From positions 1-52,755 of the forward strand of contig NZ_SWKK01000021.1 of NCBI RefSeq assembly GCF_005144745.1: a DNA stretch of 52,755 nucleotides, in the 5' to 3' direction. This DNA comes from Flavobacterium sp. ASW18X (lineage in GTDB: Bacteria > Bacteroidota > Bacteroidia > Flavobacteriales > Flavobacteriaceae). Each line of letters begins with the position of its first letter. The stretch's first letter is position 1. Position numbers and translations under genes: made by a program. This document shows, piece by piece, positions 29,899-39,844 of this stretch. The notes under the pieces were generated by a model that was given only the letters and a program-made list of their open reading frames with translations, made no database searches and had not been told where the DNA came from.

Positions 29899-30597
29899 AT
29901 GAAAAAGCTATTGTTTTTTATAAGCCTTGCTCTATGCAGCCTGCACGGACAAGCGCAGCTATTTGCAAAAGACCCTATCTTAAACTTGCAGAGTGAGGAT
30001 AAATCCTTTTTAAATTATGGATACTATCTAGGCTTTAATCAATATGATTTTAAGTTTGAATACAAAAATGATATTGGGCAAGATGTGTTGGTGAACAAAT
30101 TAATAGGTTTTAACGTTGGACTTATAGGTGAAATGCGAGTAAATGAGTTTGTAGATTTACGTTTTGAACCTGGCTTGCTATATGCACAACGAGATTTGGG
30201 CTTTCCTGGTTTTACTACCCAGCAAGATGCTATTAGAGAAGTACGCTCTACGTATATTAGATTTCCGCTATTGGTAAAATTATCCACAAAAAGATACAAC
30301 AACATTAAACCATTTTTGGTAGCAGGTGGTTATGCTGCAATTAATCTAGGCGCCAAAGAAGATAGCTTAGATGACAACCGTGCAGGTGAATTTAGAATGA
30401 AGAAAAACGTGTATGGTTACGAACTTGGTTTCGGAATCGATTTTTACACCCAGTTTTTCAAATTTACCCCTTCAATCCGAGGTGTTTTTGCACTTACAGA
30501 TGAACTAGTTCCGGATGATGACCCTAATAGTCCTTGGACAGGTAATATTGAATCTATCAAAACTCGTGGTATTTTCATCAATTTCACGTTTGAATAA
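29899..30597 (+). CDS. porT: PorT-family type IX secretion outer-membrane protein
   Basis: A 232-aa outer-membrane beta-barrel protein (Outer membrane protein beta-barrel, PorT type) with a signal peptide (MKKLLFFISLALCSLHGQAQ). Barrel-type alternation is seen in NYGYYLGFNQYDFKFEYKND, LRFEPGLLYAQRDLG, YIRFPLLVKLSTKRYNNIKP and GYELGFGIDFYTQFFKFTPS, and it ends in a phenylalanine-rich strand (GIFINFTFE). PorT (SprT in Flavobacterium johnsoniae) is needed for T9SS function. Its place right after ubiE is the arrangement I recall from many Bacteroidota and supports the call. Confidence 0.9.
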   Translation: MKKLLFFISLALCSLHGQAQLFAKDPILNLQSEDKSFLNYGYYLGFNQYDFKFEYKNDIGQDVLVNKLIGFNVGLIGEMRVNEFVDLRFEPGLLYAQRDLGFPGFTTQQDAIREVRSTYIRFPLLVKLSTKRYNNIKPFLVAGGYAAINLGAKEDSLDDNRAGEFRMKKNVYGYELGFGIDFYTQFFKFTPSIRGVFALTDELVPDDDPNSPWTGNIESIKTRGIFINFTFE

Positions 30598-30605
30598 CCA
30601 AGCCG

Positions 30606-31328
30606 TTACCCTCGCCTAATTTCATTTAAAAGGATAGCTGTAGCAGTTGCTACATTTAGGCTTTCTGCCGTGGCTTTTCCAAACTGTGGAATGCTAATTT
30701 TTTGAGAAATATGTTTTGCTACCGATTCAGAAACACCGTTAGCTTCATTACCCATCACAAGGACTCCACTAGCAGGCAATTCTTTTTGATAGACCACATC
30801 CCCTTCCATAAAAGCGCCATAAACCGTGGCTTTGGTTTGAGACAAAAAATTAGGCAAATCTAAATACGTTATAGCTATCCGAGCAATGGAGCCCATTGTT
30901 GCCTGCAACACCTTGGGATTATAACAATCTACCGTAGCCTGCGAGCATACCAACTGTGTTACTCCAAACCAATCACAAAGTCTTATAATGGTACCCAAGT
31001 TTCCAGGGTCACGCACATCGTCTAAAGCAACTATCCACCCCTTCTCTTCTACCTCAGTTTTAAAAGGCATCCGAAATACCGCTAAGACGCCCGGTGGTGT
31101 GCGCAATGCACTTATTTTTGCTAAATCTTCCTTAGAAATGATATCAAATTCATAGGTGTTAAAAGCATCTCTATGTTCTTGCGTCACCAAAAGCTTCTCT
31201 AGCGGCAATTGGGTTGCCAACAATTCTTTTACCGTCTTTATACCTTCAACAAAAAACAAAGATTCTTCATTTCGGTATTTTTTTTGATGTAAACGCTTAA
31301 CAACTTTTAACCACTTTTTGCTAACCAT
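30606..31328 (-). CDS. TrmH/SpoU-family RNA 2'-O-methyltransferase
   Basis: A 240-aa SPOUT enzyme with an N-terminal substrate-binding domain (FFVEGIKTVKELLA, residues 24-37) and the knotted SAM domain. Motifs are VALDDVRDPGNLGTIIRLCD (motif 1), VLVMGNEANGVSE (motif 2) and IPQFGKATAESLNVATATAI (motif 3). It methylates a ribose in rRNA or tRNA; RlmB-like 23S G2251 activity is possible but not provable from the sequence. It is a lone gene between porT and the tamL-like gene, convergent with porT at a 9-bp distance. Confidence 0.92.
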   Translation of the reverse strand: MVSKKWLKVVKRLHQKKYRNEESLFFVEGIKTVKELLATQLPLEKLLVTQEHRDAFNTYEFDIISKEDLAKISALRTPPGVLAVFRMPFKTEVEEKGWIVALDDVRDPGNLGTIIRLCDWFGVTQLVCSQATVDCYNPKVLQATMGSIARIAITYLDLPNFLSQTKATVYGAFMEGDVVYQKELPASGVLVMGNEANGVSESVAKHISQKISIPQFGKATAESLNVATATAILLNEIRRG

Positions 31329-31362
31329 GGTAAATCACGTAATTTTGGATACTTTAACTGAG

Positions 31363-33945
31363 ATGTCCGTGTACAGAAACAACAAGGCAAAAATAGTTTT
31401 ATTATTGGTAGTAATGATCCTTGCATCCTGTAATACGGTAAAGAAGGTTGGTGACGACCAATATCTACTTACAGAAAATGAAATTTTAATAGATAGCCTG
31501 CCAGAAAAGAGAGCTATCATTCAAAATTTAATATCACAAAAACCAAACACTAACATCTTGGGTTACAACCTAAGGTTAAACCTTTATAATTTAGCCAAAG
31601 AAAATACGGATTCTACTTATCAAGCATGGTTAGATAAAAAACCTAAACGCCGTGAACGGCTTACCAAAATATTATCTGCAAAACAAGTGGAGCGCCTAGG
31701 AGAATCTTTTGTGGTAAAAGGGTTTAATGAATTTCTTAAGAATGCCGGAGAACCACCCGTCATAATTGATACCGCTAAAACTAATAAATCTGTAGAGCGC
31801 CTAGAAGGCTACTATACCAGCAAAGGCTATTTTAATAGTGAAGCAAACTATACGATTACCCCTGCCAAACGTAAAAAGAGGGCAATGATTACCTACAATG
31901 TAACCCGTAACAAACCTTATTTTGTAGATAGCCTTACCCATACCATAGCTGCAAAAGAGTTAGATTCCATATACCTAAAACATTTGGAAAGCGCTGCTGT
32001 TAAAGAAGGGCAGCAATTTGATTTGGATAATTTTAATAGCGAAAGAGAACGTTTAACTACACTATACAGAAATTCTGGCGTATATAACTTTCAAGAAAGC
32101 TCCATAAATTTTGATATTGTTAGAGACACTGTACAAGCTAACGATGACCAAAATATGGACATTGTTTTAAATGTTGAGAATCCTAGATCTGCCAATGATA
32201 GCACCACAGCAATTCCCTATCGTGTAAATCGTTTTGAAAAAATAAACATTTACGCAGATTACCGTTTTGATAGCAACATTGCAGAGATGGATACTATACA
32301 ACACGAGAATTACACTATTTACTTTAAAGACAAACTTAGATACAGCCCAGAAGCCTTAACAAACGCTATTTTTTTTGAGAAAGATAGTGTATACAGAGAT
32401 TTAGATTATATCCGCACCAATAGACAGGTAACTAACCTCAATACTTTTAAATATCCAAATATAGACCTTAACCAAGGTAGTCAAGAAGGCTTGTTAGTAG
32501 CAGATGTTTACCTTGCCGCTAGGCCTAAATATTCTTTAGATGCTTCTTTTGAACTTACGCGTTCTAACATTCAGCAATTAGGTATAGGTTTTGGAGGCTC
32601 AGTCATTACTCGCAATGTATTTGGTGGCGCAGAAACCTTAAGTGTTTCTGGTCGTGGTGCCATAGGATTTTTAGATAGTGAAATAGCCAATGAGAGTATT
32701 AGTTCTGAATTAGGAGGAGATATTAACCTTACTTTCCCAAGAATTTGGTTACCATTTAACACGGAAAAGTGGATACCGTATTACATGCTACCCCAAACGC
32801 GCTTATCTATCGGTACTAACTTTCAAAATAACATAGGTTTAGATCGCCAATCTTTAAACTCAGTTCTGGAATACTCTTGGTCCCCAACCACTTTAAAAAA
32901 ACATAATCTAGAGTTACTCAATATAGAGTTTGTAGACAATACAGATATCAATGATTTTTTTAATGTGTACAATACTACCTATGATAATCTGGACGCCGTT
33001 GCGGACCAATATCAAGATGCAGAAGAATATCCAGAATTAGCACAGTTGTTTAGAGAAAATGATAATGCAGCAGACAATTTGCAATTAAGCATTCCGCAAG
33101 GCACAGATGGCTTTATAGATATAGTTACGAGTCCAGGATTTACTATAAGTACAGAGGACTTACAAACCGTGCGCAGTATAGAAGAAAGAAAAAATAGACT
33201 CACTAGCAACAACCTAATATTTACTACAGCTTACACCTATACGCAAAACAACCGTGCAGATTTAACAGATAATGAATTTTATCAATTTAGAGCAAAGGTA
33301 GAAAGTGCTGGCAATCTACTTTCTCTAACTGAAAATATTATTCCTTTTGAACAGAGTGAAAGTGGCGAAGGTTTAGTATTTGGCGTACCTTATTCTCAAT
33401 ACCTAAAAGGAGAATTAGATTTTATAAAACACTGGGAACTGGCTCCAAAAAATATAATTGCAATGCGAAGTTTTGTTGGTTTAGCCGTACCTTACGGTAA
33501 TGCAGACAATATACCATTTGTGCGTAGTTATTTTGGAGGAGGCTCAAATGATAATAGAGCTTGGCGTGTCTACTCTTTAGGACCTGGACGCACGGATCAA
33601 GTAAACGATTTTAACGAAGCTAATTTTAAAATTGCCTTAAACGCAGAATACCGTTTTCCTATTTTTGGCGACATCAATGGTGCTCTGTTCACAGATATTG
33701 GGAACATTTGGAATGTATTTGACAATGTAGAGGACCCAAATGCTCAATTTACTGGAATAAAATCTTTGAGAGATTTAGCTATTGGTAGTGGTTTTGGCCT
33801 GCGATATGACCTGTCTTATTTTGTAATCAGATTAGATTTAGGCTTAAAAACATACAACCCCGCTTTAGAAATAGGGGACCGCTGGTTTACAGATTTTAAC
33901 CTAGGAGAAGCGGTTTGGAACATCGGTATCAATTATCCTTTCTAA
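31363..33945 (+). CDS. TamL-like lipoprotein, BamA/TamA (Omp85) family
   Basis: About 860 aa from ATG 31363. I prefer this start to the upstream ATG at 31327 because it gives a compact lipoprotein signal with lipobox LASC (VVMILASCNTVKKV). After POTRA-like repeats (about 60-430, for example YYTSKGYFNSEANYTITPAK and YRNSGVYNFQESSINFDI) comes an Omp85 barrel (about 430-860) that ends with ignition-strand features (FGLRYDLSYFVIRLDLGLKT, NLGEAVWNIGINYPF). TamL is the lipidated Bacteroidota form of TamA, working with TamB in outer membrane assembly or lipid transport. No tamB in this window. Confidence 0.88.
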   Translation: MSVYRNNKAKIVLLLVVMILASCNTVKKVGDDQYLLTENEILIDSLPEKRAIIQNLISQKPNTNILGYNLRLNLYNLAKENTDSTYQAWLDKKPKRRERLTKILSAKQVERLGESFVVKGFNEFLKNAGEPPVIIDTAKTNKSVERLEGYYTSKGYFNSEANYTITPAKRKKRAMITYNVTRNKPYFVDSLTHTIAAKELDSIYLKHLESAAVKEGQQFDLDNFNSERERLTTLYRNSGVYNFQESSINFDIVRDTVQANDDQNMDIVLNVENPRSANDSTTAIPYRVNRFEKINIYADYRFDSNIAEMDTIQHENYTIYFKDKLRYSPEALTNAIFFEKDSVYRDLDYIRTNRQVTNLNTFKYPNIDLNQGSQEGLLVADVYLAARPKYSLDASFELTRSNIQQLGIGFGGSVITRNVFGGAETLSVSGRGAIGFLDSEIANESISSELGGDINLTFPRIWLPFNTEKWIPYYMLPQTRLSIGTNFQNNIGLDRQSLNSVLEYSWSPTTLKKHNLELLNIEFVDNTDINDFFNVYNTTYDNLDAVADQYQDAEEYPELAQLFRENDNAADNLQLSIPQGTDGFIDIVTSPGFTISTEDLQTVRSIEERKNRLTSNNLIFTTAYTYTQNNRADLTDNEFYQFRAKVESAGNLLSLTENIIPFEQSESGEGLVFGVPYSQYLKGELDFIKHWELAPKNIIAMRSFVGLAVPYGNADNIPFVRSYFGGGSNDNRAWRVYSLGPGRTDQVNDFNEANFKIALNAEYRFPIFGDINGALFTDIGNIWNVFDNVEDPNAQFTGIKSLRDLAIGSGFGLRYDLSYFVIRLDLGLKTYNPALEIGDRWFTDFNLGEAVWNIGINYPF

Positions 33946-33996
33946 GCCTAAATAATTTATTACTTTTACCACTTGATAAAAAGAAACCAACAAAAA

Positions 33997-35064
33997 ATGG
34001 CACATAACATTAAACCCGGAGTTGCAACTGGCGATCAAGTACAAGAGATTTTTAACTACGCAAAAGAAAAAGGTTTTGCCTTACCAGCAGTAAACGTTAT
34101 AGGTTCTAACACCATGAACGGCGTTATGGAAACTGCGGCAGAATTAAATGCCCCAGTAATTATCCAATTTTCTAATGGCGGCGCACAATTTAATGCAGGT
34201 AAAGGTCTTTCTAATGAAAACCAAAAAGCAGCTATCTTAGGTGCTGTTGCCGGTGCTAAGCATGTACACCAAATGGCAGAAGCTTATGGTGCAACGGTTA
34301 TACTACACACAGACCACTGTGCAAAAAAACTATTACCTTGGATAGATGGTCTTTTAGATGCTTCTGAAGAGCATTTTAAAGCTACCGGAAAACCTTTGTT
34401 CAGCTCTCATATGATTGACCTGTCTGAGGAGCCAATAGAAGAAAACATAGAAATTTGTAAGCAGTACCTAGAGCGCATGGCTAAAATGGGCATGACTTTA
34501 GAGATTGAATTGGGAGTTACTGGTGGTGAAGAAGATGGTGTAGACAATACAGATGTTGACAGCTCTAAGTTATACACGCAACCAGAAGAAGTAGCTTATG
34601 CTTATGAAGAGCTTTCTAAGATAAGTCCTAAATTCACTATTGCTGCAGCTTTTGGAAATGTGCACGGCGTATATAAGCCCGGTAACGTTAAGTTGACACC
34701 AAAAATCTTATTAAACTCTCAAAAACACGTATCAGAAAAATATGGTGTAGAAGAGAATAGTATTGATTTTGTATTTCACGGTGGGTCTGGTTCTACAGTA
34801 GAAGAAATTAGAGAAGCTATTGGTTACGGTGTTATCAAAATGAATATTGATACTGATTTACAGTATGCATTTTTAAGTGGCGTTCGTGATTATGTGCAGG
34901 GTAAAAAAGATTATTTACAAGCACAAATAGGGAATCCAGAAGGGGACGATGTTCCTAATAAAAAATTCTATGACCCACGAGTTTGGTTAAGAGAAGGTGA
35001 AAAAGCGTTTGCGGACCGCCTTAAAAAAGCGTTTGAAGATTTAAATAACGTTAATACACTATAA
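33997..35064 (+). CDS. fbaA: Class II fructose-bisphosphate aldolase
   Basis: A 355-aa zinc-dependent aldolase of glycolysis and gluconeogenesis. I start at ATG 33997 (MAHNIKPGVATGDQVQEIFN); a TTG start at 33973 would add eight residues but sits right after a -7-like TACTTTTA (33961-33968). Metal and substrate motifs are ATVILHTDHCAKK, SSHMIDLSEEPIEENI, MTLEIELGVTGGEEDGVD, AAFGNVHGVYKPGNVKL, FVFHGGSGSTVEEI and KMNIDTDLQYAF. Forms an operon with accD 23 bp later. Confidence 0.97.
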   Translation: MAHNIKPGVATGDQVQEIFNYAKEKGFALPAVNVIGSNTMNGVMETAAELNAPVIIQFSNGGAQFNAGKGLSNENQKAAILGAVAGAKHVHQMAEAYGATVILHTDHCAKKLLPWIDGLLDASEEHFKATGKPLFSSHMIDLSEEPIEENIEICKQYLERMAKMGMTLEIELGVTGGEEDGVDNTDVDSSKLYTQPEEVAYAYEELSKISPKFTIAAAFGNVHGVYKPGNVKLTPKILLNSQKHVSEKYGVEENSIDFVFHGGSGSTVEEIREAIGYGVIKMNIDTDLQYAFLSGVRDYVQGKKDYLQAQIGNPEGDDVPNKKFYDPRVWLREGEKAFADRLKKAFEDLNNVNTL

Positions 35065-35087
35065 TTTTTAATTAATTCCCCCGGAAT

Positions 35088-35969
35088 ATGACAGCTTGGT
35101 TCAAGAGAAAAGAAAAGGGAATACAGACAAAAACGGAGGAGAAAAAAGATACTCCAAAAGGTCTCTGGTATAAATCTCCAACTGGTAAGATTGTTGAATC
35201 TGAAGAATTGGCAAAGAATTTTTACGTGAGTCCAGAAGATGATTATCACGTAAGAATTGGCAGCAAAGAATATTTTGAAATCCTTTTTGATGACAACAAG
35301 TTTAAAGAACTGGATGAAAAATTAACTGCCAAGGACCCTCTAAAGTTTGAGGATACCAAAAAATACACAGACAGACTTAAAGTAGCCAAAGAAAAGACTG
35401 GTTTAAATGATGCTGTACGTACCGCAGTAGGTAAATCTATGGGTAACGATTTGGTAGTAGCTTGCATGGATTTTAGCTTTATTGGCGGGTCCATGGGTGC
35501 TGTAGTGGGAGAAAAAATTGCACGCGCCATAGATTATGCCAGAAAAAAGAAACTTCCATTTTTAATGATAAGTAAATCTGGAGGGGCTCGTATGATGGAA
35601 GCTGCGCATTCCTTAATGCAAATGGCCAAAACATCTGCAAAACTTGCTCAGTTAGCAGATGCGGGTATTCCTTACATATCTTTGTGCACAGACCCAACTA
35701 CAGGTGGTACCACAGCTTCTTACGCTATGCTAGGAGATATTAACATCTCTGAACCTGGTGCGCTGATTGGCTTTGCAGGTCCGCGTATTGTAAAAGACAC
35801 AACCGGTAAGGAATTACCAGAAGGTTTCCAAACCGCTGAATTTGTAAAAGAGCATGGTTTCTTAGACTTTATAGTACACAGAAGAGATTTAAAGAAAAAA
35901 GTTAATTTGTATATTGATTTAATTACGAATCAACCTTTAAGAAAATTAGAAGAAGAGCCTGTTCATTAA
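35088..35969 (+). CDS. accD: Acetyl-CoA carboxylase carboxyltransferase beta subunit, zinc ribbon lost
   Basis: A 293-aa cytosolic subunit that, with AccA, passes the carboxyl from biotin to acetyl-CoA to start fatty acid synthesis. The crotonase-type core is complete: [60 protein letters not shown] and [18 protein letters not shown]. The N-terminal domain is present but its four zinc cysteines are not: the usual KCPxC site reads KSPTG and the usual VCPKC site reads VSPED. I recall the same in other flavobacterial AccD, so it is probably a lineage trait and the enzyme is active. The stop codon lies inside the terminator hairpin. Confidence 0.95.
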   Translation: MTAWFKRKEKGIQTKTEEKKDTPKGLWYKSPTGKIVESEELAKNFYVSPEDDYHVRIGSKEYFEILFDDNKFKELDEKLTAKDPLKFEDTKKYTDRLKVAKEKTGLNDAVRTAVGKSMGNDLVVACMDFSFIGGSMGAVVGEKIARAIDYARKKKLPFLMISKSGGARMMEAAHSLMQMAKTSAKLAQLADAGIPYISLCTDPTTGGTTASYAMLGDINISEPGALIGFAGPRIVKDTTGKELPEGFQTAEFVKEHGFLDFIVHRRDLKKKVNLYIDLITNQPLRKLEEEPVH

Positions 35970-35984
35970 CAGGCTCTTCTTTTA
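35951..35984 (+). terminator. Strong terminator overlapping the accD stop
   Basis: AGAAGAGCCTGTT (35951-35963) pairs perfectly with AACAGGCTCTTCT (35968-35980) around CATT, followed by T-rich sequence. It can serve the convergent lipoprotein gene as well. Confidence 0.85.
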
Positions 35985-35991
35985 CCCTATC

Positions 35992-36855
35992 TTATCTAAA
36001 TCTTCTCAAATTCACTTCGGTCACTTCACCATTAGGCCAAGTCAGTTCACCTTTATTATCACATTCACCTCCTCCAAAGTCCAAGGTAGCAGTTGCATCA
36101 TTTCGATATATAGCTAAAACACCACTCACAATAAAACGGCATGCCATTTCTCTACGTAAGGCTGTAACCACTTCCTTAGTCCAAATAACACCTAATCTAT
36201 TCGTGTAAATAGTACTACCTGTAACTAAAAAGACATTATCTTGCCAAGTACCAGAACCATAACCTTCTACCCATTCACGAGTTCTATTTCCTTCAAAGCT
36301 AGAGGTCAAACCTCCAGGCCATGTTCCCTCATAGGCCGAGTTAACTACACTTTGTGGATTTCCATTTGCATTACTTCGAGTTCTAACAATAGTGGCTCCC
36401 CCGGTAATTACCACCGCATTAAAGGTATAATCCTCTAAAGACAATGTTATAGTTTTTTGGTTAGCCACCATATCTTTTTGATAACGCAACACTACTTTAC
36501 CACTCACAGTATTTCCATTGCGCAATTCACACCCATCTCCAAAGTCCAAGGTTTTAGTAATCATATCCCCCTCTAACACCTTAGAAACCACTAGGCAATC
36601 TGGCAAATAATCGGAGTTATAGTCTCCTTTGGCATTTTGCTGCAGCTCTTCTATACTATATATCTCCTCTGCCATTTCGGAAAGCTCTTCAGAAATTTGC
36701 TCAGATTCATCACTATAGTTCAATTCTGCAACACTGATTAAATCACTACTAGATGCTTCTTCTGTTGCATCGCTATCATTGGAACAGCTAGTGATTAGTA
36801 CCCCAAGAGCTATGGCCCACATCTTTCGCTTTATTACTCGTTTCGTCTTTTTCAT
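35992..36855 (-). CDS. Lipoprotein with two DFGxGC-type repeats, function unknown
   Basis: A 287-aa predicted lipoprotein (lipobox LITSC after a basic start MKKTKRVIKRKMW). Two similar units follow an acidic linker (about 30-75): CLVVSKVLEGDMITKTLDFG with DGCELRNGNTVSGKVVL, and later CRFIVSGVLAIYRNDATATL with DFGGGECDNKGELTWPNG. Each gives Cys-V-S-V-L, then T-x-T-L-D-F-G, then a Gly/Cys turn. Similar secreted proteins are frequent in Flavobacteriia, with no known job. Single gene, convergent with accD, diverging from rpsO. Confidence 0.75.
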   Translation of the reverse strand: MKKTKRVIKRKMWAIALGVLITSCSNDSDATEEASSSDLISVAELNYSDESEQISEELSEMAEEIYSIEELQQNAKGDYNSDYLPDCLVVSKVLEGDMITKTLDFGDGCELRNGNTVSGKVVLRYQKDMVANQKTITLSLEDYTFNAVVITGGATIVRTRSNANGNPQSVVNSAYEGTWPGGLTSSFEGNRTREWVEGYGSGTWQDNVFLVTGSTIYTNRLGVIWTKEVVTALRREMACRFIVSGVLAIYRNDATATLDFGGGECDNKGELTWPNGEVTEVNLRRFR

Positions 36856-36946
36856 AATTAAGAGTTTATTAACGTTTGCTATTTAGACCTTAGGATTATT
36901 AAAAGGTTTAATTAATGTTTAAAATTCTTAGAATTAAAAAAAGAAG

Positions 36947-36954
36947 TATCTTTG
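36947..36954 (+). promoter_or_regulatory. -7 promoter box of rpsO
   Basis: TATCTTTG, a full consensus match; the rpsO ATG lies 54 bp downstream, leaving a leader of about 45 nt. Confidence 0.5.
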
Positions 36955-37008
36955 CAGCCTGATTGAAAGACAGTCAGGTACATAAAAATCATTTAAACAA
37001 ATATTGGC

Positions 37009-37278
37009 ATGTATTTAAGCAAAGAGGCTAAAGCCGAAATTTTCAAGAAACACGGGGGTTCAGAAGGGAACACCGGTTCTACAGAAGGACAAATTGCATT
37101 GTTCACTTACAGAATCAATCACCTTACTGAACACTTAAAAAGAAACCACAAGGACTTCAATACTGAGCGTTCTTTGGTTAAACTAGTAGGTAAAAGACGT
37201 AGTCTTTTAGATTACTTAAAGAAAAAAGATATTACTAAGTACCGTACCTTAATTAAGGAATTAGGTATTAGAAAATAA
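37009..37278 (+). CDS. rpsO: 30S ribosomal protein S15
   Basis: An 89-aa ribosomal protein that binds the central domain of 16S rRNA. The family sequence is clear: HGGSEGNTGSTEGQIALFTY, RINHLTEHLKRNHKDFNTER, LVKLVGKRRSLLDYLKKKD. Length is exactly standard. It is followed by a strong hairpin and then by pnp, the same rpsO-pnp order as in many bacteria. Confidence 0.97.
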   Translation: MYLSKEAKAEIFKKHGGSEGNTGSTEGQIALFTYRINHLTEHLKRNHKDFNTERSLVKLVGKRRSLLDYLKKKDITKYRTLIKELGIRK

Positions 37279-37287
37279 TTTTTTTTT

Positions 37288-37316
37288 GGGGGGAAGCATT
37301 GCTTCCCCTTATTTTT
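37288..37316 (+). terminator. Terminator between rpsO and pnp
   Basis: GGGGAAGC (37290-37297) pairs with GCTTCCCC (37301-37308) around ATT, followed by TTATTTTT and preceded by a T run, so it may act from both sides or be partly read through. Confidence 0.75.
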
Positions 37317-37393
37317 ACATCGTCTTTTATAGACAAACACAAAAAGCTGCACACAGTTTTTCATTGGTCACTTACACACAACAACACAACCCG

Positions 37394-37410
37394 ACCGTCC
37401 GGAAGACGGT
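37394..37410 (+). promoter_or_regulatory. Stem-loop in the pnp leader
   Basis: ACCGTC (37394-37399) pairs with GACGGT (37405-37410) around CGGAA, 55 bp before the pnp ATG. The spot corresponds to the leader hairpin through which E. coli pnp is autoregulated, but the sequence here is much simpler. Candidate only. Confidence 0.4.
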
Positions 37411-37464
37411 AGACCAATTAGTAACAAACCCTCTTATATTATTAGGGTTACACGTAATTTATTT

Positions 37465-39681
37465 ATGATTCCAAAAACATTTAAAGAGGTCATAGACCTT
37501 GGAGACGGTAGAGAAATCTCTATTGAAACCGGTAAATTGGCTAAGCAGGCCCATGGTTCTGTTGTAGTACAATCTGGTAAATGTATGCTATTGTGTACTG
37601 TAGTATCTAACTATGACCAGGCAGATGTAGACTTTTTGCCTTTAACTGTAGACTACAGAGAAAAATTTGCCGCTGCTGGGCGTTATCCAGGCGGATTCTT
37701 TAAAAGAGAAGCAAGACCAAGTGATGGTGAAGTTTTAACTATGCGCTTGGTAGACCGTGTTTTGCGTCCGTTATTTCCAAAAGATTATCACGCGGAAACC
37801 CAAGTTATGATTCAGTTAATGTCTCATGACCCAGAAGTTATGCCAGACGCAATGGCTGGTTTAGCAGCATCTGCAGCATTACAATTAAGTGACATTCCTT
37901 TTGAATGTGCTATTTCTGAAGTACGCGTAGGCCGCATTGACGGTAATTTTATCATCAATCCTACCCTTGCGCAATTGGCAGAGTCTGATATTGACATGGT
38001 AATAGGCGCCTCTGAAGATTCTGTGATGATGGTAGAAGGTGAGATGGATGAAATTTCTGAAGAAGAAATGGTAGAAGCCATCAAATTTGCGCATGAAGCT
38101 ATTAAAGTACAGTGCGAAGCACAACGCAGATTAGCTGAAGCTTTTGGTAAAAAAGAGACTCGTGAATATGAGCCAGAAGCAGCTGACGAAGAATTAGCAC
38201 AAAAAATATACGACATGGCTTATGATAAAGTTTATGCCGTAGCTAAACAAGGTTCTTCTAAAAAAGAAAGAGGTAAAGCTTTCTCTGAAATTAAAGAAGA
38301 AATAAAAGCATCTTTTTCAGAAGAAGAGCTAGAAACCTATGGTGGCCTAGTATCTAAATACTACCACAAAGCAGAAAAAGAAGCTGTACGTAATCTAACC
38401 TTGGAAGAGGGCCTACGTTTAGATGGTAGAAAAACTGACGAGATAAGACCTATCTGGTGTGAGGTTGATTATCTACCTTCTGTTCATGGTTCTTCTGTAT
38501 TTACAAGAGGTGAAACTCAAGCTCTTGCAACGGTTACTTTGGGTACGTCTAGAGAAGCAAACCAAATAGACATGCCTTCTTTTGAAGGTGAAGAAACGTT
38601 CTATTTACACTACAACTTTCCTCCGTTCTCTACTGGGGAGGCAAGACCTATACGCGGTACATCTAGAAGAGAGGTTGGTCATGGTAACTTAGCACAACGT
38701 GCTCTTAAGAAAATGATTCCTGCAGATTGCCCATACACAGTACGTGTAGTATCAGAAATCTTAGAATCTAACGGTTCTTCATCTATGGCAACCGTTTGTG
38801 CGGGTACTATGGCGTTAATGGATGCTGGTGTACAACTTAAAAAGCCTGTTTCCGGTATTGCTATGGGACTAATTACCAATACTGAAAATGGCAAATTTGC
38901 AGTACTTTCTGATATTTTAGGAGATGAAGACCACTTAGGAGACATGGACTTTAAAGTAACGGGTACAGAAGATGGTATTACGGCTTGCCAAATGGATATT
39001 AAGGTAAAAGGATTATCTTATGAAATCTTGGTAAAAGCGTTAATGCAAGCCAAAGATGGTAGAATGCATATTTTAAGCAAGCTAACTGATACCATTGCTA
39101 CTCCAAATACAGAAGTTAAATCTTACGCTCCAAAAATTGTTACCAAAATTATTCCTGGAGCATACATTGGTGCTGTTATTGGTTCTGGTGGTAAAGTTAT
39201 CCAAGAATTACAAAAAGAAACCAATACTACTATTGTAATTAATGAAGATCCAGTTACAGAAGAAGGTATTGTAGAAATCTTAGGTACAGACCAAGCTGGT
39301 ATTGATGCTGTTATTGCTAAAATTGATGCGGTAATGTTTAAGCCAGAAGTTGGTAGTGTTTATGAAGTTAAAGTAATTAAGATGCTAGACTTTGGTGCCG
39401 TTGTAGAATATACAGATGCACCAGGAAACGAAGTCTTGTTACATGTTTCTGAATTAGCATGGGAACGCACTGATAACGTTACTGATGTAATTAACATGGG
39501 AGATGTTATTGATGTCAAATATTTTGGTGTAGATCCAAGAACTAGGAAGGAAAAAGTGTCTAGAAAAGCCCTTTTACCAAAACCTGAAGGATATAAAGAA
39601 AGACCGCCAAGAAATGATAAAGGCGGTGACCGCAGAAATAATAATAGAGATAATAGGGATAGAAAACCAAGAAGAGACTAA
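37465..39681 (+). CDS. pnp: Polynucleotide phosphorylase
   Basis: A 738-aa trimeric 3'-5' exoribonuclease using phosphate. Two RNase PH-type halves are seen (first: [19 protein letters not shown] and [20 protein letters not shown]; second: [16 protein letters not shown] and [20 protein letters not shown] with the catalytic [19 protein letters not shown]). After them come a KH domain ([20 protein letters not shown]) and an S1 domain ([18 protein letters not shown]). The tail is rich in Arg, Asn and Asp. It sits after rpsO and before rpoD. Confidence 0.97.
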   Translation: MIPKTFKEVIDLGDGREISIETGKLAKQAHGSVVVQSGKCMLLCTVVSNYDQADVDFLPLTVDYREKFAAAGRYPGGFFKREARPSDGEVLTMRLVDRVLRPLFPKDYHAETQVMIQLMSHDPEVMPDAMAGLAASAALQLSDIPFECAISEVRVGRIDGNFIINPTLAQLAESDIDMVIGASEDSVMMVEGEMDEISEEEMVEAIKFAHEAIKVQCEAQRRLAEAFGKKETREYEPEAADEELAQKIYDMAYDKVYAVAKQGSSKKERGKAFSEIKEEIKASFSEEELETYGGLVSKYYHKAEKEAVRNLTLEEGLRLDGRKTDEIRPIWCEVDYLPSVHGSSVFTRGETQALATVTLGTSREANQIDMPSFEGEETFYLHYNFPPFSTGEARPIRGTSRREVGHGNLAQRALKKMIPADCPYTVRVVSEILESNGSSSMATVCAGTMALMDAGVQLKKPVSGIAMGLITNTENGKFAVLSDILGDEDHLGDMDFKVTGTEDGITACQMDIKVKGLSYEILVKALMQAKDGRMHILSKLTDTIATPNTEVKSYAPKIVTKIIPGAYIGAVIGSGGKVIQELQKETNTTIVINEDPVTEEGIVEILGTDQAGIDAVIAKIDAVMFKPEVGSVYEVKVIKMLDFGAVVEYTDAPGNEVLLHVSELAWERTDNVTDVINMGDVIDVKYFGVDPRTRKEKVSRKALLPKPEGYKERPPRNDKGGDRRNNNRDNRDRKPRRD

Positions 39682-39705
39682 AACGTTTTCGACCCTTACA
39701 GAATC

Positions 39706-39737
39706 AAGCCCCGACCATAAGTCGGGGCTTTTATTTA
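39706..39737 (+). terminator. Rho-independent terminator after pnp
   Basis: AAGCCCCGAC (39706-39715) pairs with GTCGGGGCTT (39721-39730) around CATAA, followed by TTTATTT. Confidence 0.88.
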
Positions 39738-39844
39738 CAACTTTTTTTCCAAATTAATTTTACCAAAATGTAACTTTTTTCATCTTTTTACGTATAAGTA
39801 AATGGGTAGGCCCCATAAACTTAAATTGAAAGGGATAATTTTAG

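Noticed and set aside
37286-37468. 60-aa ORF between rpsO and pnp
   Set aside because: It lies over the terminator and leader hairpin, begins without ATG and has no protein-like composition; better explained as leader sequence.
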